52,946 nucleotides of DNA from Ignavibacteria bacterium RIFOXYC2_FULL_35_21 (lineage in GTDB: Bacteria; Bacteroidota; Ignavibacteria; Kapaibacteriales; UBA2268). The notes beneath the pieces are model-generated. The model did no database searches and was not told the origin of the DNA. It saw only the letters and a list, made by a program, of their open reading frames with translations. The translations under genes and the position numbers were made by a program. This document shows positions 33,903-43,226 of this stretch, piece after piece. The stretch's first letter is position 1. Each line of letters starts with the position of its first letter. Location: assembly GCA_001804705.1 (NCBI GenBank), contig MHAY01000058.1, forward strand, positions 1 through 52,946, given 5' to 3'.

Positions 33903-34190
33903 ATGAACCTAAAACCTCTTCATGACAGGATAATCGTTAAACCTTCTGAGCCAGAAGAAGTAACAAAGGGTGGTATCATCATACCCGACACTGCAAAAGA
34001 AAAACCAATGCAGGGAGAAGTCATCGCTGTCGGCAATGGTAAAATCACGGAAGAAGGCAAAGTGCTTCCTCTTCAGGTTAAAGCCGGAGACAAAGTGCTT
34101 TACGGAAAATATTCGGGAACTGAAGTAAATATTGAAGGTGTTGACCATCTCATCATGCGTGAAAGCGATGTATTTGCCATCATCAGCTAA
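33903..34190 (+). CDS. groES: Co-chaperonin GroES
   Basis: The 10-kDa lid of the GroEL folding chamber, cytoplasmic. I start at the ATG at 33903 ([14 protein letters not shown]), the usual GroES N-terminus; an ATG 15 nt upstream overlaps the ribosome-binding site TGGAG. At 95 residues it is standard. Visible are [13 protein letters not shown] (mobile loop region, near 23-35), [10 protein letters not shown] and [13 protein letters not shown]. It is the first gene of a CIRCE-controlled operon, with groEL 87 bp downstream. Confidence 0.97.
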   Translation: MNLKPLHDRIIVKPSEPEEVTKGGIIIPDTAKEKPMQGEVIAVGNGKITEEGKVLPLQVKAGDKVLYGKYSGTEVNIEGVDHLIMRESDVFAIIS

Positions 34191-34265
34191 GTATTACAGT
34201 GGATTTATTTTCACACTGTGTAATTTTTACTACAACAAATAAACTTTTGAAATTATTAAATTTAA

Positions 34266-35909
<1,644 letters not shown>

Positions 35910-35932
35910 TAGTAATTTTTCTATTCAAACTT

Positions 35933-35966
35933 AAAAGGCTGATGCGTAAGTGTCAGCCTTTTTTTA
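35933..35966 (+). terminator. Rho-independent terminator of groESL
   Basis: AAAGGCTGA pairs with TGTCAGCCTTT around a short GCGTAAG loop and runs into seven T residues, 25 bp after the groEL stop codon. Confidence 0.88.
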
Positions 35967-36408
35967 AGTTAACAATGAAAAGTGAAAAGTGAATAATTGT
36001 GGATATATATTTAATTGATAATTCTGTATTTTGAATTAAAGTTTGAATTATCACCTTATCAAAAATTATAACAAATTTATCGCATAGCGATTATATATTA
36101 GTAGCATAAGAAGTACCGCAACCACCCTTATCCCGTAGGGATTATATATTCAATTACGGCACTTCGACTACGCTCAGGATGATATGATTCTGATTTACGA
36201 ATGAAGGATATCATTCTAAGCCTGTCGAAGAATCCATAGCATGAAACTGCATAAATGCTAATTTTTTACCACGAAGAGCACAAAGTAAAACACAAAGAAC
36301 CCAAAGAATAAAAACAATATTGAACTGATATTAAATTATAATTAGAAATCATAGAAAATATTCTTAGTTTGAAATCGAATATAACAATAAAGAATATTTA
36401 AAGGGAAA
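35967..36408. other. Intergenic repeat-rich stretch
   Basis: No gene seen. It contains simple AATGAAAAGTGAATAA words, two short covarying hairpins (36079-36091, 36130-36142) with TATATAT 3' flanks, an FCB-type TTCGACTACGCTCAGG inverted repeat (36155-36235), and an ACCACGAAGAGCACAAAG word near 36270. The promoter for the DUF5618 genes presumably lies in the last 80 bp. Confidence 0.6.
36079..36150 (+). repeat. Short hairpin repeats with TATATATTA flank (two copies)
   Basis: Copies ATCGCATAGCGAT (36079-36091) and ATCCCGTAGGGAT (36130-36142), each followed by TATATATT. The stems differ by paired changes (C-G-C versus C-C-C with matching 3' arm). Other copies are at 40811-40977 and 43329-43400. 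Confidence 0.75.
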
Positions 36409-36828
36409 ATGAAAACCGATTATCCATATCATGAAGCAATGCGTTATATAGATGATGCAAGGAAATTGCTTAAACTTGTAGATAAGGATGGCAAATTCTA
36501 TGTTGATGATGACTATATAAAAAAAGCTTGTAAAACTGCTTACAATGGTATGCTGAAAGCCTTGGATTTCCTTTTTGATATCAAGGGTGTTCCAAAAAAG
36601 AGAGGCAGGAAATCATATTTTTATTATGAGGATGTTCTGTCAGAATTAAATCCCGTATTATATAAAAATTTACATTCTGCTTATCTTGTACTTTATCTTG
36701 ACGGTTCTACCGGTAATTTAAACAGCATAAGAGCAATCAATGCTGGAATCGAATGTGCCGTTGAAATAATCAAAGCCCTGAAGCCCTATTCAAAAAACGT
36801 AAATAAAATCAAACGATGGGTGATTTAA
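36409..36828 (+). CDS. DUF5618 family protein, first of tandem pair
   Basis: A 139-residue, mainly helical protein. Conserved segments shared with the next gene: HEAMRYIDDARKLLKL, YVDDDYIKKACKTAYNGMLKAL, VPKKRGRKSYFYYEDVLSEL and IIKALKPYSKN. This matches the DUF5618 family; the helix pattern resembles HEPN-type four-helix bundles, but the RxxxxH active motif of HEPN RNases is not evident, so RNase activity should not be assumed. It sits in an accessory region rich in TA-like genes. About 70 bp separates it from its paralogue. Confidence 0.75.
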   Translation: MKTDYPYHEAMRYIDDARKLLKLVDKDGKFYVDDDYIKKACKTAYNGMLKALDFLFDIKGVPKKRGRKSYFYYEDVLSELNPVLYKNLHSAYLVLYLDGSTGNLNSIRAINAGIECAVEIIKALKPYSKNVNKIKRWVI

Positions 36829-36897
36829 AAATTTACAATAAAATTCATATTTAAACTTTTGTAAATTTGTGAAAATTGGTATAAGATTAACAATAAT

Positions 36898-37296
36898 ATG
36901 ATAACAGAAAATCCAAACAAAGATGCAATGCGTTATATTGACAACGCAAGAGCAGCTCTTAAGCTGGCAGGTAAAAAAGATAGAAATTACCTCGATGAAA
37001 AATATGTTCATACCGCCTGCGGTACTGCATATATTGGTGTATTAAAAGCATTAAATATGCTCTTCAATATTAAGAATGTGCCAAAGAAAAAAGGCAGGAA
37101 ATCAATCGAATATTATCAGGAACATCTTTCTAAAATTGATAAGAAACTTTTAACTTATCTGAACAATGCTTATCATAGTCTACACATTAATGGATATTAT
37201 GATGGTGTCACCGAAATTAAGATGATTGAAGCAGGTTTCGAGAATGCCATCTTAATTATCAACGCCCTGAAGCCCTATTCAAAAAACGGAATATAA
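36898..37296 (+). CDS. DUF5618 family protein, second of tandem pair
   Basis: A 132-residue paralogue of the gene at 36409. Equivalent blocks are DAMRYIDNARAALKLAG, YLDEKYVHTACGTAYIGVLKAL, VPKKKGRKSIEYYQEHLSKI and LIINALKPYSKNG. The GRKS block and the ALKPYSKN end are nearly identical, while the middle has diverged, which indicates an old tandem duplication with two conserved surfaces. Function unknown; no nucleotidyltransferase partner is adjacent. Confidence 0.75.
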   Translation: MITENPNKDAMRYIDNARAALKLAGKKDRNYLDEKYVHTACGTAYIGVLKALNMLFNIKNVPKKKGRKSIEYYQEHLSKIDKKLLTYLNNAYHSLHINGYYDGVTEIKMIEAGFENAILIINALKPYSKNGI

Positions 37297-37475
37297 AACA
37301 AAATAAAAATAAATATATAAGGGATGATTCCTGAATTGCCCCTACGGGAAATCGAAAAATCATAAAAGAATAAATTTTGCATACACTGGAGATGCTGTTT
37401 GAATAGATTTTGATTATGATATAAATAATTTTTTTAGATATTGTCTAAATTTAAATAACTTAGGAAATATTACAA

Positions 37476-38567
37476 ATGGAACCTTTTTACAAAAAACATA
37501 AATGTTGGTTTTGGTTAATTGTCATTGTAATTTTTATTATTATAGTCGTATTAATAAAATTCATACCCGAACTATATATTAATTATTATTCTTTACCTTA
37601 CGATAAAGTCAAATTAGATGCGATAAGAGATGTTAGATTATTAGTGGTTCAAATCATAGGTGGAATTTTAGTAATTATTGGAATTTGGTTAACTTGGAAA
37701 AGGACTAAAGCTACTGAAGAATTAACAAGAGCCACTGAGAATCAGGTAAAAGAATTTGCTCGTAAAACAGATAGTGATCAAAATGCAGAATTTGAAAAAA
37801 GAATGCTTGAGCAATATGCAGAAGGTGTAAAATTATTAATACATGCTGAACCATATAGTAGATTAGCTGGTATTTATGCACTTGAAATTATTATGAATAC
37901 AAGTCCAAGATTCCATAATAAAATTATTGAATTATTTTGTACAAAAGTTAATGAATATCGTAAAATTTCATTCCCAATATATTTATCTACAAAATGTGAA
38001 ATTGAAATTTTAAAAAAGCAAAATAAGATTGCAGATACTAGAAAACCTATGGAGAAATTAGTTAGTGAATATGATAAACCAATGGAAACTGAACTACAAG
38101 CAATATTAACAGCATTAGGTAAAAGAAAATCTAGAGATGTTGAAAAAGAAGAAAAAATCCAAGTTGATATACGAGATGCAACACTTTATAATATTAATTT
38201 ATCAGATTTAGATTTTAATAACTCAGTTTTTATTAGAGTATTATTAAGTGGGGAGGAAGCTAAATTTGTTAGAACTGTATTTATTGATTCCGACCTAAGA
38301 AATTCTATATTTGAACAAGCTGATCTCCGTGGAGCAAAATTTGATGGTGCATATATTTTACAAACAAATTTTGATGGTGCTAATTTAGAAGAAGCTTCAT
38401 TTATTGGAAGTACATTTAAAGATGATTATGGTAACATGAATATTGAAAAGGTAGTAGAACAATTCAGTAAAGTAAAAACATTATATAAAGCAGAATTCGA
38501 CCAAGAAATCAAGATGGCAATAAATGATAAATATCCAGAATTGTTTGAAAAACCTGTTAGAAATTAA
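37476..38567 (+). CDS. Membrane-anchored pentapeptide-repeat protein
   Basis: A 363-residue protein. Two membrane helices at ~8-30 (CWFWLIVIVIFIIIVVLI) and ~52-68 (IIGGILVIIGIWLTW) are followed by a basic/helical linker with RLAGIYALEIIM near 128-139, a segment often seen in this architecture, and a right-handed pentapeptide helix near 225-310 (DLDFNNSVF, SDLRNSIFEQADLRGAKF, ANLEEASF). Pentapeptide proteins can mimic DNA or act as scaffolds; with this membrane anchor the role is unknown. It is AT-rich and shares an accessory block with TA genes. A 71-residue protein follows after 50 bp. Confidence 0.8.
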   Translation: MEPFYKKHKCWFWLIVIVIFIIIVVLIKFIPELYINYYSLPYDKVKLDAIRDVRLLVVQIIGGILVIIGIWLTWKRTKATEELTRATENQVKEFARKTDSDQNAEFEKRMLEQYAEGVKLLIHAEPYSRLAGIYALEIIMNTSPRFHNKIIELFCTKVNEYRKISFPIYLSTKCEIEILKKQNKIADTRKPMEKLVSEYDKPMETELQAILTALGKRKSRDVEKEEKIQVDIRDATLYNINLSDLDFNNSVFIRVLLSGEEAKFVRTVFIDSDLRNSIFEQADLRGAKFDGAYILQTNFDGANLEEASFIGSTFKDDYGNMNIEKVVEQFSKVKTLYKAEFDQEIKMAINDKYPELFEKPVRN

Positions 38568-38617
38568 AAATAATCCGTTTGTAATGAATTTATTATTTTC
38601 GATGAAAAGGTGATATT

Positions 38618-38833
38618 ATGACACATAAAGAGAAGTATGATATTCTAATTTTAGTGAAAAAAAATAAATCCGATGAATTAGAAAAGATTGATAAAGGAAT
38701 AATTAATCAATTAGAAAATGAAGGATATTTTACAAAATTAGTTGTCGGTATTTATGAAAATAATAAAAGAGACATTAGTTATAAATTAACAGAAAAAGGT
38801 AAATATTATTTAGAAGATTTTGAAAATTACTAA
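38618..38833 (+). CDS. Small winged-helix-like protein
   Basis: A 71-residue protein with AAGGTGAT about 6 nt before the ATG. Its order of helices and the motif IINQLENEGYF, two strands, then YKLTEKGKYYLEDF resembles the recognition helix and wing of small wHTH proteins (the LTEKG turn is typical). No family can be named with certainty. It directly follows the membrane pentapeptide gene and may be its regulator or partner; this is inference from proximity only. Confidence 0.55.
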   Translation: MTHKEKYDILILVKKNKSDELEKIDKGIINQLENEGYFTKLVVGIYENNKRDISYKLTEKGKYYLEDFENY

Positions 38834-38840
38834 ATCATTT

Positions 38841-38996
38841 TTAAATTGTTTCAATATATAATTCAACTGCCTCTTTAATATTGGTCATCGCTTCTTCGAA
38901 AGTATCTCCCTGTGTGTGACAGCCTTTCAGTTCAGGGCAATAAGCAAAATACCCATAATCATCTTTTTCAATTATAACTGTTAATTTTCCTCTCAT
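38841..38996 (-). CDS. Orphan HicB-like antitoxin (type II TA family)
   Basis: A 51-residue protein starting MRGKLTVIIEKDDYGYFAY, then CPELKGCHTQGDTFEEAM and NIKEAVELYIETI. This is the compact HicB/UPF0150 fold, in which DxxGYFAxCPELxGCxTxGDTxEEA is the family signature. It is too short to carry a C-terminal DNA-binding domain. No HicA-like gene lies within 300 bp on either side, so it appears to be an orphan, or its toxin has been lost. It is convergent with the small wHTH gene with 7 bp between them. Confidence 0.85.
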   Translation of the reverse strand: MRGKLTVIIEKDDYGYFAYCPELKGCHTQGDTFEEAMTNIKEAVELYIETI

Positions 38997-39096
38997 ATCA
39001 TGTTCCTTAGTTTGTTTTTTCTTTAGAAGTCATATTCCAAATTTTATTTTAAAATTTCTTAAATTTGAAATTACTAATTATTCAATGACTCACCTA

Positions 39097-39154
39097 TTTT
39101 CATTATTTTTGCACATTGTATTTTTAATAATGGAAAAATGCTTAAAACAAGAGT
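39097..39154 (+). repeat. 58-bp direct repeat, left copy (5' end of hisF2-like gene)
   Basis: Identical over 58 bp to 40004-40061. It includes an upstream segment, the TAATGGAAAA pre-start region and the first ATG CTT AAA ACA AGA GT codons of the hisF2-like gene, then diverges (GACTCTAATT here). The ~850 bp between the copies carries the HigB/RelE-type TA pair. Confidence 0.9.
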
Positions 39155-39252
39155 GACTCTAATTGTAACGAGTTTAATACTAAGGATTAACAACTTCAGA
39201 CAGTGAATTCGCAATTATGGTTTGAAGTATTATTCGGTTATGAGCCAAAGAA

Positions 39253-39468
39253 TTACTGAATATATGTGAGATGAAAATCCTGCTTAACCAAGTTTTCAAG
39301 ACTTCTGACTTTTTTCAAAATTGTTGAACTGCTCTTATTATTCTTAATATCTTCCTTCAATCCGTTCAATTTCATTTCAATATCGAATTTGATTGATTCT
39401 TCAATGTATGCTTTTCTGAAAGATTCAGATTCATATAATTTTCTAAAATGTTCTTCTGCTATATTCAT
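39253..39468 (-). CDS. Putative antitoxin of the HigB/RelE-type pair
   Basis: A 71-residue, strongly charged, mostly helical protein (EEHFRKLYESESFRKAYIEE, then ILKKVRSLENLVKQDF). Its ATG overlaps the stop codon of the upstream toxin-like gene, the toxin-first order seen in HigBA modules. It shows no clear XRE HTH, so the antitoxin family is not identified. The role is inferred from gene order, size and overlap. Confidence 0.6.
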   Translation of the reverse strand: MNIAEEHFRKLYESESFRKAYIEESIKFDIEMKLNGLKEDIKNNKSSSTILKKVRSLENLVKQDFHLTYIQ

Positions 39469-39827
39469 TATTTATGTTCCTTAAAGTATTTACGTATTTC
39501 TTTTGCCTTATTTATTTCATTTCTTGGTGTCTTTGTTGACTTTTTAATAAACCCATTCGTAAATATAATTTCACGATTTATTTCATAAAAATATAAACTT
39601 CTTGAAGTTCTGTTTTCAAAATCAATCCTTAATTCAAAAATTCCATCTTCTAAATATTTAGTCAGTTTCTCGCTAAGACGATAATTATTGTTCTTCATTT
39701 CAATAAATTTGTGAATATAAACATATAATCTTGATTTTTCATTTTCTGACAGGGAATCAATAAAATCAATCATTGGAACTCGATTATAATATTTTGCAAA
39801 GTTATATGTATATGACGAGTCAGCCAT
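39468..39827 (-). CDS. RelE/HigB (Gp49-like) family toxin
   Basis: A 119-residue protein of the phage-derived Gp49-like/HigB group of RelE-fold mRNA interferases. The family pattern is visible: LTKYLEDGIFELRIDFENRT near 59-78, SRSLYFYEINREIIFTNGF with the central strands, then KKSTKTPRNEINKAKEIRKYF, the C-terminal basic helix. Ribosome-dependent mRNA cleavage is the family activity. It is the first gene of a two-gene unit that lies exactly between the two 58-bp direct repeats, suggesting insertion as a cassette. Confidence 0.8.
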   Translation of the reverse strand: MADSSYTYNFAKYYNRVPMIDFIDSLSENEKSRLYVYIHKFIEMKNNNYRLSEKLTKYLEDGIFELRIDFENRTSRSLYFYEINREIIFTNGFIKKSTKTPRNEINKAKEIRKYFKEHK

Positions 39828-40003
39828 TCTTATTTATTAATTGTATATGTCTAATACAATATAGATATAACAATATATATTCTTGGTTTATGCATATTCA
39901 AAGCTACAAAATATTATAATATCAACAAAATGTTGCAGGGGGTGTTTTGGATAATAGAAAAGACAAGCAGATTCATTAAGTGAATTTAAAAAATACATGT
40001 CGT

Positions 40004-40061
40004 TTTTCATTATTTTTGCACATTGTATTTTTAATAATGGAAAAATGCTTAAAACAAGAGT
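40004..40061 (+). repeat. 58-bp direct repeat, right copy (promoter and start of hisF2-like gene)
   Basis: Identical to 39097-39154. Here it is followed by the intact reading frame, so this copy holds the functional start of the hisF2-like gene. The repeat ends inside codon 6. Confidence 0.9.
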
Positions 40062-40803
40062 AATCCCATGCCTGCTTCTCAAGGAAGGAGGATTTGTCAA
40101 GACTGCCAGATTCTCCAAACCGCGTTATCTTGGTGACCCCAGAAACATTGTCAGACTCTTCAATGAAAAAGAGGTTGATGAAATTGTCATTCTCGATATT
40201 GATGCAACTCGAGATAAGCGAAAACCATACTTTGACCTGGTCAGAGATATTGTCAGCGAAGCATTCATGCCGATTGGCTATGGCGGCGGCATCACAACGA
40301 TTGAGGATATTAAATTGCTATTTAAAATCGGCGTTGAAAAAGTTGTAATCAATACACAAGCAGTGAACAAACCTGAGTTCATCAGCGAAGCCTCCGAGCG
40401 GTTCGGAAGCCAGAGCATTGTCGCTTCTATTGACGTGAAAAAGAATTTATTCGGGAAGTATAAAGTTTGTATTGAGTCGGGTAGAAAAAAATGCAGTGTA
40501 TCTCCGGTTGAACATGCAAAAGCAATGGAAGATAGTGGTGCAGGCGAGATAATAATAAACTCGATTGACAGGGACGGAACAATGGAAGGCTATGACATTG
40601 AGTTAATAAAATCAGTTGCTTCAAATGTCTCGATTCCTGTGATTGCACTTGGTGGAGCGAGTAAGTTAGAGCATTTTCGTGATGCAGTGAATTCTGGAGC
40701 CTCTGCCGTATCTGCCGGGAGTATGTTTGTTTACCAGGGAGTTCATAAGGCTGTGTTGATTAATTATCCCACTCAGGATGAGTTGAAGGGGTATTTGGTA
40801 TAA
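40045..40803 (+). CDS. HisF homologue for sugar amidination (HisF2/WbuZ-like)
   Basis: A 252-residue TIM barrel related to imidazole glycerol phosphate synthase cyclase. It starts MLKTRVIPCLLLKEGG, where histidine-pathway HisF has Asp11 (CLDV); here residue 11 is Leu, so the catalytic acid needed for histidine synthesis is missing. GYGGGITT, ASIDVKKN and NSIDRDGTMEGYD remain. In Pseudomonas and E. coli O-antigen loci such HisF2/WbuZ proteins act with HisH2 and WbpG/WbuX to convert acetamido to acetamidino sugars (established). The amidotransferase gene follows 242 bp later across repeats. No hisH is present in the window. Confidence 0.88.
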   Translation: MLKTRVIPCLLLKEGGFVKTARFSKPRYLGDPRNIVRLFNEKEVDEIVILDIDATRDKRKPYFDLVRDIVSEAFMPIGYGGGITTIEDIKLLFKIGVEKVVINTQAVNKPEFISEASERFGSQSIVASIDVKKNLFGKYKVCIESGRKKCSVSPVEHAKAMEDSGAGEIIINSIDRDGTMEGYDIELIKSVASNVSIPVIALGGASKLEHFRDAVNSGASAVSAGSMFVYQGVHKAVLINYPTQDELKGYLV

Positions 40804-40810
40804 CAAAGAT

Positions 40811-40977
40811 ATATAATCCCTACGGGATAAGTGTGGCAACGGTTAATCATATTCTACTAATATTTATTCACTACGTGAAAAGAAAGGATGTACAAATTTT
40901 ACTCCGTAGGAGTTATATATTAGTAGAAAATGTTGATACCGAGTTTATAATTTACTCCGTAGGAGTTATATATTAGG
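40811..40977. repeat. Short hairpin repeats with TATATATTA flank (four copies, two orientations)
   Basis: Copies at 40816-40828 (minus orientation), 40867-40879 (minus, TTCAC/GTGAA stem), 40901-40913 and 40954-40966 (ACTCC/GGAGT stems). Those in plus orientation are followed by TATATATTAG. They occupy most of the 242-bp gap between hisF2 and the amidotransferase gene. An FCB-type repeat half-copy follows at 40993-41026. Confidence 0.8.
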
Positions 40978-41045
40978 TAAGAAAAAAAGTGGTTGAGATT
41001 CTTCGACTAAGCTCGGCATGACATAATTAATATTATGAATTTTAT

Positions 41046-42215
41046 ATGAAAGAAGAAAATACATATCAGATATGCACACATTGCGTGATGGACACAAGCG
41101 ACCCGGACATCAGTTTCGATGAGAAAGGTGTTTGCAGTCATTGCCATCATTACGATACTTTTTATAAAAATATATATCCTTTCAATCTTTCACTCGAACA
41201 GAGAAAATCTGAATTTTCTAAAATTGTTGATGAAATCAAATCTGCAAGAAGTTACAAAAAATATGATTGTATAGTCGGATTGAGCGGCGGCGTTGACAGC
41301 TCCTACACGGCATTCAAAGCGAAACAACTTGGATTGAATCCTCTGGCAGTTCATCTCGACAACGGATGGGATTCCGAACATGCTGTTAAGAATATCGAAT
41401 TACTGGTTCGAAAACTTGATATAGACCTGTACACACACGTCATAGACTGGGATGAATTCCGGGATTTGCAGAAAGCTTTTTTCAAGTCTTCAATTATAGA
41501 TATTGAAATTCTCACAGACCATGCAATATTTGCTGTGATTTATCAATTGGCAAAAAAGCACGGAATAATGCATTTCATCAGCGGAGTAAATTTTTCAAGC
41601 GAATCCACAATGCCCGCGGCATGGTACAGCGGCTCTAAGTTGGATGCAGGACTGATTAAATCAATCAATAAAAAATTCGGCACAAAGAAAAAGTTGAGAA
41701 CATTTCCTACAGTCAGCTTCATGACTTTTCTCAGGGATTTTCCTGCTCTGAAACGGGTTGACTTACTGAACTTCATTGATTATGACTATCATAAGGCAAA
41801 GCAGTTACTCATTAATGAGCTTGGTTGGATTGACTACGGATTGAAGCATTACGAGTCAGTGTTCACACGGTTTTATCAAGGTTACATTTTACCAGAAAAA
41901 TTCGGTATTGACAAGAGAAGGGCACATCTTTCGAGCCTCGTCTATTCGGGACAAATGACAAGAGAGGAAGCACTCTCCAAACTTGAACAAGATAAATATG
42001 AAACTGAACTACTGCGGCAGGACAGGGAATTTCTTCTGAAAAAATTAAATTTCAGCGAAGAAGAATTTGCTAAATATCTTAAAGAACCTGGCAAATCCTA
42101 TACGAAGTTTAATTCATATACACGATTGCTTGATGAAAATATCCTGGTGAAAGCAATTATCAAAACAGCGGCATTCATAAAAAAACCATTTAACAAATTA
42201 TTCAAATTATCCTAA
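41046..42215 (+). CDS. N-acetyl sugar amidotransferase (WbpG/PseA-like)
   Basis: A 389-residue PP-loop ATPase. N-terminal zinc knuckles CTHCVMD (near 10-16) and CSHCHHYD (near 31-38) precede the PP-loop signature SGGVDSSYTAF near 80-90, followed by LDNGWDSE. This is the layout of WbpG/WbuX/PseA (TIGR03573-type) amidotransferases, which use ammonia delivered by HisH/HisF partners to make acetamidino groups on bacillosamine- or mannuronate-type sugars. It fits the HisF2-like gene upstream and the diacetamido-uronate genes downstream. Cytoplasmic. The substrate is inferred from neighbours. Confidence 0.92.
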   Translation: MKEENTYQICTHCVMDTSDPDISFDEKGVCSHCHHYDTFYKNIYPFNLSLEQRKSEFSKIVDEIKSARSYKKYDCIVGLSGGVDSSYTAFKAKQLGLNPLAVHLDNGWDSEHAVKNIELLVRKLDIDLYTHVIDWDEFRDLQKAFFKSSIIDIEILTDHAIFAVIYQLAKKHGIMHFISGVNFSSESTMPAAWYSGSKLDAGLIKSINKKFGTKKKLRTFPTVSFMTFLRDFPALKRVDLLNFIDYDYHKAKQLLINELGWIDYGLKHYESVFTRFYQGYILPEKFGIDKRRAHLSSLVYSGQMTREEALSKLEQDKYETELLRQDREFLLKKLNFSEEEFAKYLKEPGKSYTKFNSYTRLLDENILVKAIIKTAAFIKKPFNKLFKLS

Positions 42216-42236
42216 TTTGCGTTTGGAGTTTTTTAC

Positions 42237-42336
42237 AATGTCATTCTGAGTGCAACGAAGAATCTCGTTTGTTTTTGAATGGATTGAGATTCTTCACGGA
42301 GTTTATCCCGAACTTGATTCGGGATTCAGAATGACA
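42237..42336. repeat. FCB-type dispersed inverted repeat
   Basis: Begins TGTCATTCTGAGTGCAACGAAGAATCTC and ends with GAACTTGATTCGGG and ATTCAGAATGACA, so the ends are inverted (TGTCATTCTGA/TCAGAATGACA). The class is widespread in FCB genomes. It separates the amidotransferase and methyltransferase genes. Confidence 0.65.
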
Positions 42337-42371
42337 AAGATATATTTTTATAATTTAATGAATTTTTCTAA

Positions 42372-43226
42372 ATGAAACTTGTTAATGTAATTTGTTACTA
42401 TTGCGGCTCAAACAGGAGCAGTTTCTTCGATTCCGAAAACGGATTTAATTTGGTTAAATGTGATTCATGCGGACTGCTCTATGTTAATCCACGCCCTTCT
42501 GATGAAGACATAACGAAGGGTGCTGAAACAGGACTGCATCAGGGAGAACAGACACTCGACCTGACAGGCTCGTTCAATGAAGAACACGTAAAGAGATTCA
42601 ATAAAATACTAAATAAAATTTATGGTAAAAATATTCCTGCTGAAAACTCTTCGTGGTTAGATATTGGCTGTGGGCATGGCGAATTCCTGATTGCATTAAA
42701 ACAAAAATATGACAGTAAATTGATTTTTAAAGGATGTGAGCCAAATTCAGTAAAGGTAGATTCTGCAGTCAGCAAGGGACTCGATGTCGAAACATTTTTC
42801 CCGGAAGAGCATGATGGAGTCTATGATTATGTTTCTTTACTGAATGTGTATTCGCACTTGTCAAATCCTTTGAACAGCCTGAACAGTTGGAAAAATCTTG
42901 TGAAAACAGGCGGAGAACTATTACTTGAAACCGGAGATACAACCGGCCTGACAACCCATACGATTGCAAAGCCATACTATCTTCCCGACCATCTCAGCTT
43001 TGCGACAAAGGATATTGTTGTGGATATTTTGAAAAGAGTTGGTTTTGAAATTATCAAAATTCACTATTTTCGTCACCAGGGAATTCCCGACTTAAACCTT
43101 GTGAATGTGCCTTATGATATAAAAGAAACCATTACAGGAAAAAAGAATATTAAGGAACTGAAAAAATACAGCAGGAAATATTCATATCGTGATATGTGGA
43201 TTAGAGCGAGGCGAGTTGAAGATTGA
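42372..43226 (+). CDS. SAM-dependent methyltransferase with N-terminal zinc ribbon
   Basis: A 284-residue protein. An N-terminal zinc ribbon (CYYCG near 8-12, CDSCG near 31-35) is followed by a class I methyltransferase Rossmann fold with motif I WLDIGCGHGEFLIAL near 96-110, an acidic end of strand 2 in GCEPNS, and a post-motif YDYVSLLNVYSHLSNP. This architecture is common in polysaccharide and secondary-metabolite clusters and acts on sugars or lipids. The position inside the amidino-sugar cluster suggests sugar O- or C-methylation; substrate not determined. Confidence 0.85.
   Translation: MKLVNVICYYCGSNRSSFFDSENGFNLVKCDSCGLLYVNPRPSDEDITKGAETGLHQGEQTLDLTGSFNEEHVKRFNKILNKIYGKNIPAENSSWLDIGCGHGEFLIALKQKYDSKLIFKGCEPNSVKVDSAVSKGLDVETFFPEEHDGVYDYVSLLNVYSHLSNPLNSLNSWKNLVKTGGELLLETGDTTGLTTHTIAKPYYLPDHLSFATKDIVVDILKRVGFEIIKIHYFRHQGIPDLNLVNVPYDIKETITGKKNIKELKKYSRKYSYRDMWIRARRVED

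Noticed and set aside
36409-37296. HEPN/MNT toxin-antitoxin system
   Set aside because: No nucleotidyltransferase gene adjoins and neither protein shows the RxxxxH motif.
39138-39252. A second functional start of the hisF2-like gene
   Set aside because: After the fifth codon the sequence diverges and the frame soon meets stop codons; only the duplicated 58 bp is shared.
40045-40803. hisF of histidine biosynthesis
   Set aside because: The catalytic Asp11 position is Leu, and the neighbour is a WbpG/PseA-like amidotransferase rather than his genes; a sugar-amidination role fits better.
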